This document shows, in pieces, positions 41,501-44,548 of a stretch of DNA of 44,548 nucleotides. The DNA comes from CAZCQG01 sp964500775 (GTDB taxonomy: Bacteria; Campylobacterota; Campylobacteria; Campylobacterales; CAZCQG01): positions 1 through 44,548 of the forward strand of contig CAZCQG010000016.1 of assembly GCA_964500775.1 (NCBI GenBank), written 5' to 3'. A program made the position numbers and the translations under genes. Each line of letters starts with the position of its first letter. Position 1 is the stretch's first letter. The notes under the pieces are model-generated. The model had not been told where the DNA came from. It made no database searches and saw only the letters and a list, made by a program, of their open reading frames with translations.

Positions 41501-41662
41501 GAGAAGAAACTCAAACCATTTTGCGTTATATATAAGTGCTTTAGCGCTTTTTGTCCCGAAATCATTTTCTATAAAAGTTGCCGCGCCTATCGAAAATGCA
41601 AAAATCAATAACATGATTCCCATACTTTTCATAGACAAAAACATATTTAACAATTTACCCAT
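38555..41662 (-). CDS. ccsBA: Fused cytochrome c synthetase CcsBA (ResB-CcsA)
   Basis: CcsBA exports haem and attaches it to CxxCH motifs in the periplasm (system II cytochrome c assembly). The 1035-residue product fuses a ResB/CcsB half (N-terminal membrane spans and a large periplasmic domain) to a CcsA half. The tryptophan-rich haem-handling WWD segment (925-945) includes WGWDPKETW (937-945). GHAPWSDSYES and His958 are other CcsA landmarks. Some Campylobacterota have several CcsBA types with different haem motifs, and this sequence alone does not show which type this is. It follows mreC after 2 bases. The haem chemoreceptor at 6904-8490 is a plausible client. Confidence 0.96.
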   Translation of the reverse strand: MGKLLNMFLSMKSMGIMLLIFAFSIGAATFIENDFGTKSAKALIYNAKWFEFLLFLLAVNLTANIFTYRLYKKEKMPLLLFHLSFLVILIGSGVTRYIGYEGSMHIREGESVNTITSEKSFVTLTIKNGGNSKTFEKEVLLSPLTNNTSKDTFTLDGENYTVELTDYIPNVAKILEEKPEGKPIVSLVASSQKGGREDVVLSAGESVRIDDKKLCFGTDDCSVKIVEKEGALYIQNSGKIEILSMDSGESGVAEAGLVPLQERFLYRLEGISLVLRDFKQKGVLTYKSVGGANKEAFPDMLRFKINIGKDAGELEVFGSAGSIGKSYTFDSGTKKVEIVYGAKEITLPFSLKLNTFELKRYPGSMSPSSYASYVSVEDAAAKENFDYKIYMNHILDYKGFRFYQASFDRDELGTILSVNHDYYGTLITYIGYVMMGIGMFWALFAKRGRVAHLYKKTQNIANSLLFAAAFGILSISPQTALAQDFSGEEIIKTITSVDSSHATKFGELFVQDGGGRVKPIDSLAHDILNKIHRSDEVYGLHPNQVLLGMITRPAMWQKVKLIAINNPEVKKLIGIQANEKYAAFSDFFDFSGPQSYKLANAIEEAGRKKPSQQNKFDKEILKVDERLNISYMIFTGDLLRILPQENDPNFKWFGPMEAFSTFSESQAKEAQTLIVDYFKNVDVGIDKGEWTGANIALDKLKKFQEKYGKEVLPSDAKAKAEIFYGNYQIFKKLFPVYGLVGLVLLIFSIYNIIKPIQIISKVKTASLIILGVAFLVHTCTLGLRWYISGHAPWSDSYESMIYIAWATMVAGFIFVRNSNIALAGTAILASITLFVAHLSWMDPQITNIVPVLNSYWLVIHVSMITASYGFLGLGAILAFITLLLMATKSQNSAIRINKSIEELTYVNEMALTVGLVLLTIGNFLGGVWANESWGRYWGWDPKETWALVTILVYAFVVHMRFIPSLRGVFAFNVASLLAFASVIMTYFGVNFYLSGLHSYAKGDPIPVPTFVYVSIVIVLLVIALAYRKKEKKSSI

Positions 41663-41664
41663 TT

Positions 41665-42471
41665 TTACTCCGAAATATTATTTTCATAGCGTGCAGATTC
41701 TGCACTCGTGTTTGTTTCGCTCCGTATCCAAAAAGCCCTAGGGTGCAATGTATCGGCATAGCTTTTTATTTTTGCGATCTTGTATCCTAGGCTCTCTTCG
41801 ATGTCGGTGACGTATCCGATTCTAATCCCCTCGAAAAATACATTATCTAAACCGCTCGTGACCACTTCGTCGTTTATTTTTATCTCTTTCCAAGAAGGGA
41901 TAAACTCGATATAGATCTTTTCTTCATCTCCCCTACCCGTAAGCATTCCGGGTGCTTTTTCTTCTCCGACGTAAACGGCATACGAACATTTGGTGTCTCC
42001 GTTTAGCAAACCCATCGCCCTGCCGTTTTTATTTATCATTATCCCTGCGGCATACCCTTTTTGGATAAGTCCGATGATCTCATTCTCGTTTTTCGGGGTG
42101 TAATCTAGCCAAATTTTATTGTAGTCCCCTAGATTTACATACGAGATGCTTCGTATCATCCGATAATACTCTTTGGCAAAAGATGGGACGCGCAACTCTT
42201 CAATGAGCGCGTCTATTTCGGCATCTTTTTTTGCGAGTTCAAGATGCAATCTTTCGTTCTCTTTGTTTTTTTCTAAAAGTTCCGCGATTTGTCGTTCTTG
42301 GTCAAAATGCTTTCTTAGCCCTTCAAAGATAAAAATCTGTGAGTTGATAAAGCCTTGTTTGATGTTATCGGTGACATACAAAAAGCCGTCTTGAATTTTT
42401 GTGCTTAGCTTCAATGAAACCATAAAAATCAGCAAAATACCAAGAACCGAAAAAAGTGTCCTTTTGAACAT
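41665..42471 (-). CDS. mreC: Rod-shape-determining protein MreC
   Basis: MreC is a bitopic inner-membrane protein of the elongasome that shapes lateral wall growth. The 268-residue product has one N-terminal span (about 5-22), a periplasmic coiled coil (about 55-95) and the MreC beta domains, with NGRAMGLLNGDTKCSYAVYV and INDEVVTSGLDNVFFEGIRI. MreB is not adjacent, although the two are often paired. It is followed by ccsBA after 2 bases, and the mini membrane protein lies 36 bases upstream. Confidence 0.93.
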   Translation of the reverse strand: MFKRTLFSVLGILLIFMVSLKLSTKIQDGFLYVTDNIKQGFINSQIFIFEGLRKHFDQERQIAELLEKNKENERLHLELAKKDAEIDALIEELRVPSFAKEYYRMIRSISYVNLGDYNKIWLDYTPKNENEIIGLIQKGYAAGIMINKNGRAMGLLNGDTKCSYAVYVGEEKAPGMLTGRGDEEKIYIEFIPSWKEIKINDEVVTSGLDNVFFEGIRIGYVTDIEESLGYKIAKIKSYADTLHPRAFWIRSETNTSAESARYENNISE

Positions 42472-42507
42472 TATGCCTCTTTAGTTAAAATAAAAGGTAA
42501 ATACAAT

Positions 42508-42603
42508 CTAATCTTTCTTGTTTGCATAATACAAAAAACTCACTAAACCGACCACTGCCACAAATGCGACTATCACTACCAATACGATGTCAACAATACC
42601 CAC
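42508..42603 (-). CDS. 31-residue single-span membrane protein overlapping rlmN
   Basis: A minus-strand frame of 31 codons starts at GTG 42603 and ends at TAG 42508. It encodes one hydrophobic span (IVDIVLVVIVAFVAVV continuing to FLYY) followed by a basic tail NKKD. AAGGA lies 6 bases before the GTG. The first 14 bases overlap the end of rlmN, which suggests coupled translation. Campylobacter jejuni has a small hydrophobic protein gene (Cj1714) directly after its rlmN, as I recall it. No function is known. Confidence 0.65.
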   Translation of the reverse strand: MGIVDIVLVVIVAFVAVVGLVSFLYYANKKD

Positions 42604-43663
42604 TTTTTTCCTTTTCTCGTAGTTGTCCGCAGGCTGCGCTGATGTCTAGCCCTTTTGATTCTCTAATAGTACAGAGCAAACCTTTTTTTATCAAGTATTC
42701 TTGAAATTCCACCATCTTTTTTTTGCTCGGTCTTTGATAGGGAGATTCTGCATAAGGATTGAAATATATGAGATTGACTTTCGCTTTGATGCCGTTTAAT
42801 AGTTTGACGAGTTTTTTTGCAGATTCTATGGAATCGTTTATATCTTTTATTACGATGTATTCAAACATTACCCGTTTTCGTCTATCGACGGGAAAGTTTC
42901 TGACTGCCTCGATGACCGATTCTATATTGTATGCTTTGTTGAGCGGTATGAGCGATTCGCGTGTTTTATCATCCACGGCGTGTAATGAAATAGCGAGATT
43001 GACACCGAGGTTTTGTTCGCCGAGTTTTGAGATTTTCGGGGAGATGCCGCTAGTGGAGACGGTGATTCTTTTTGGGGAGATCCCCATACCGTTGTTATCG
43101 GTGAGAATCTCTATAGCTTTTGTGACGTTATCGAAATTATCGAGCGGTTCCCCCATCCCCATAAAAACAATATTCACCCCTTTGTTCGGGTCGATATTGT
43201 TCACTTTTTTTATCTCTAGAATCTGATAGACGATCTCGCCTACGCTAAGATTGCGTACAAAACCCCCTTTGGCGGTGAGGCAAAATGAGCAGCCTATTTT
43301 ACACCCAACTTGCGAAGAGACGCAGACGGTGTATTTCTCCCCTTTTGTCTCCCCGCTCTCTTCGTCTAGCTCCCCCTCTTTCATTTTTATAAGCACCGCT
43401 TCAAAGGTGTGTCCGTCTCCCCCTTCAAAAAGATATTTTTTACTACCGTCGGCGGAGCTTTCTATGGAGATTATTTTTGTTTTCCGAAAGGATATTTTTT
43501 CATCAAGTTCTTGTTGTAGTGTTTTGGAAATATTGCTCATAAGGAAAAAATCTTGGGTGTACTTAATGTATGCCCAATTATAAATTTGCTTTGAGCGGAA
43601 ATTTTTATCGGCATAAGAATCAAGTTCGTGTAATGCAAGTCCGTAAAAGTCTATCGTATTCAC
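42590..43663 (-). CDS. rlmN: Dual-specificity RNA methyltransferase RlmN
   Basis: RlmN makes 2-methyladenosine at A2503 of 23S rRNA and at position 37 of some tRNAs. The 357-residue radical-SAM protein has the cluster motif Cys121, 125, 128 (CKIGCSFC). The two mechanistic cysteines are Cys114 (VCVSSQ) and Cys345 (ISAACGQL). FMGMGEPLDN and SLHAVDD are also typical. The start is GTG 43663, overlapping the upstream stop as TAGTG, with a weak ribosome site that fits coupling. Confidence 0.96.
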   Translation of the reverse strand: MNTIDFYGLALHELDSYADKNFRSKQIYNWAYIKYTQDFFLMSNISKTLQQELDEKISFRKTKIISIESSADGSKKYLFEGGDGHTFEAVLIKMKEGELDEESGETKGEKYTVCVSSQVGCKIGCSFCLTAKGGFVRNLSVGEIVYQILEIKKVNNIDPNKGVNIVFMGMGEPLDNFDNVTKAIEILTDNNGMGISPKRITVSTSGISPKISKLGEQNLGVNLAISLHAVDDKTRESLIPLNKAYNIESVIEAVRNFPVDRRKRVMFEYIVIKDINDSIESAKKLVKLLNGIKAKVNLIYFNPYAESPYQRPSKKKMVEFQEYLIKKGLLCTIRESKGLDISAACGQLREKEKSGYC

Positions 43664-44190
43664 TAGATGTAACCGTTTTCCTTGAGATAATGGGTGAGAT
43701 TTTTCATCGCTTCTTTGTAGTTATTTTTGTACGATTCGTGCGCGGAAGAATCGCAATAGTTTGTAATCACGAAGATTCCTCGAAACGGGATGTTGAAAAT
43801 CTCGGCTGTTTTTGCTACCCCGTAAAACTCCATATTTTCTATTTGCAGTCCCGAAGCTAAAAATAATTCCGCATCTTTTTTGCTTGCGGTTATGTAGTTG
43901 GAAGAGTTTGTAAAAGTTTCACGTGAAACAAACGGTTTGTTTACAGTATGTGGGATAGGCGAATAGGATTCGCTTTTTAAAGAAGATGATTCGACATTAG
44001 AAGCTTTTGAAGATTCGACAATAGCGCCTATTTTTATCTCGCCGTAGCTCCCTGCACTCCCTATAAATACTACTTCTTTACAAGGATTCTTTTCGAGGAA
44101 TCTTGTGAGATTGATAGCAGATTCTACCATGCCGATTCCTATGGGTACCGCAAAATCAAATAACTCTGTTTTTCCTGCACAAAAAATCAT
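43663..44190 (-). CDS. Compact nucleoside phosphorylase/nucleosidase-like protein
   Basis: This 175-residue protein resembles the core of the PNP/MTAN superfamily. It has IGIGMVESA near the start, FIGSAGSYGEIKIGAIV (the GSAG loop), NMEFYGVA in place of EMEGAAVA, and CDSSA in place of the catalytic SDxA aspartate. It lacks roughly the first 45-50 residues of a normal MTAN, including the general-acid glutamate region. It may cleave or bind a purine nucleoside, or be inactive. The ATG lies 2 bases after hisF and the gene overlaps rlmN by one base. Confidence 0.7.
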   Translation of the reverse strand: MIFCAGKTELFDFAVPIGIGMVESAINLTRFLEKNPCKEVVFIGSAGSYGEIKIGAIVESSKASNVESSSLKSESYSPIPHTVNKPFVSRETFTNSSNYITASKKDAELFLASGLQIENMEFYGVAKTAEIFNIPFRGIFVITNYCDSSAHESYKNNYKEAMKNLTHYLKENGYI

Positions 44191-44192
44191 TA

Positions 44193-44548
44193 CTATCTTC
44201 GTACTGGAATATTGTTTTTATAGAGATATTCTTTGAGATCGCCTATTTCTATCTCTTTATAGTGAAATATTGAGGCTGCAAGCGCCGCGTCCGCACCGGC
44301 TAAAAACGCCTCTTTGATATGCTCCATAGTACCTGCTCCTCCACTAGCGATGACGGGGATGTTTAATGAATCACACATTTTTTGCAGTAGCTCTAGATCG
44401 TATCCTGCCTTTGTCCCGTCGGTGTCCATAGAGGTGAGGAGTATTTCTCCGGCGCCTCGCTCCTGTGCCTCTTTTGCCCAAAGAAGTGCATCCAGTCCCG
44501 TGTCGATCCTACCGCCGTTTATATAGACGTTCCAAGAATCTCCGCTTC
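44193..44548 (-). CDS. hisF: Imidazole glycerol phosphate synthase cyclase subunit HisF (partial)
   Basis: The frame runs off the right edge, so only the last 118 residues are seen. LLTSMDTDGTKAGYDLELL, VIASGGAGTMEHIKEA and AAASIFHY-like ALAASIFHYKE are HisF hallmarks of the second half of the barrel. HisF closes the imidazole ring in histidine synthesis together with HisH. It starts the visible hisF-nucleosidase-rlmN unit. Confidence 0.95.
   Translation of the reverse strand, partial: SGDSWNVYINGGRIDTGLDALLWAKEAQERGAGEILLTSMDTDGTKAGYDLELLQKMCDSLNIPVIASGGAGTMEHIKEAFLAGADAALAASIFHYKEIEIGDLKEYLYKNNIPVRR

Noticed and set aside
1..44548. CRISPR array, insertion sequence, prophage, toxin-antitoxin or defence island
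   Set aside because: No regularly spaced repeats, transposase, integrase, phage or Cas-like proteins were seen. The methyltransferase has no restriction partner, so I do not call a defence system.

Overview
This window is a chromosomal stretch of a free-living member of the Campylobacterota (Epsilonproteobacteria), probably of the Sulfurimonas / Sulfuricurvum / Sulfurovum type. The evidence is gene content and order. The runs pseudouridine synthase–waaA–flgZ–NIF3–glyQ, U32–cheZ, and pyrD–M16–dapA–SDR–pgsA match blocks I recall from Helicobacter pylori. The fused CcsBA cytochrome c assembly protein and the remote CheZ homologue are also typical of the phylum. A four-subunit pyruvate:ferredoxin oxidoreductase and biosynthetic genes for branched-chain amino acids, threonine, lysine and arginine suggest a prototrophic, possibly autotrophic organism rather than a host-restricted pathogen. 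A 100-N gap flanked by identical 55-base ends shows that this is a draft assembly.

Layout. 1-600: tail of an unknown gene, then a three-tRNA operon (Gly, Leu, Cys) on the minus strand. 673-5790: ilvD plus an orphan DNA methyltransferase, yqeY (minus), flgH behind a sigma-54-like promoter, and thrC. 5774-8490: lgt, then a small STAS-like gene and a haem-binding chemoreceptor. 8647-16061: one tightly packed minus-strand operon reading cheZ, U32, purE, a coiled-coil protein, glutaredoxin, glyQ, NIF3, flgZ, waaA, pseudouridine synthase. 16254-18937: glnA converging on a degenerate GGDEF protein. 18969-22755: luxS and porCDAB. 22845-25868: rplM, rpsI, a peptide-binding protein and a phosphatase. 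25955-29746: argB with a hypothetical gene, a D-2-hydroxyacid dehydrogenase, and htrA. 29803-36360: pyrD, M16 peptidase, dapA (interrupted by the gap), fabL-like, pgsA, rseP and a YggS-family gene. 36467-38527: gltX and yceI. 38555-44548: hisF (partial), a nucleosidase-like gene, rlmN, an overlapping 31-residue membrane protein, mreC and ccsBA.

How the genes work together. Several link to motility and taxis: cheZ, flgZ (an RpoN chaperone in Helicobacter), flgH with a GG-N10-GC promoter, and the haem chemoreceptor. Others form an envelope set (lgt, waaA, htrA, rseP, pgsA, mreC, fabL-like). Genes commonly abut or overlap by 1-17 bases and often start with GTG or TTG, which implies heavy translational coupling.

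I found no CRISPR array, insertion sequence, prophage, toxin-antitoxin pair or defence island, and no clear new multi-gene system. The most interesting items are small: the c-haem receptor with its STAS-like partner, a GGDEF protein that keeps its inhibitory site but lost its catalytic one, a CheZ with CheY-docking-like peptides at both ends, an overlapping mini membrane protein, an orphan methyltransferase coupled to ilvD, and the assembly artefact inside dapA. No gene-free stretch exceeds about 190 bases apart from the tRNA region.
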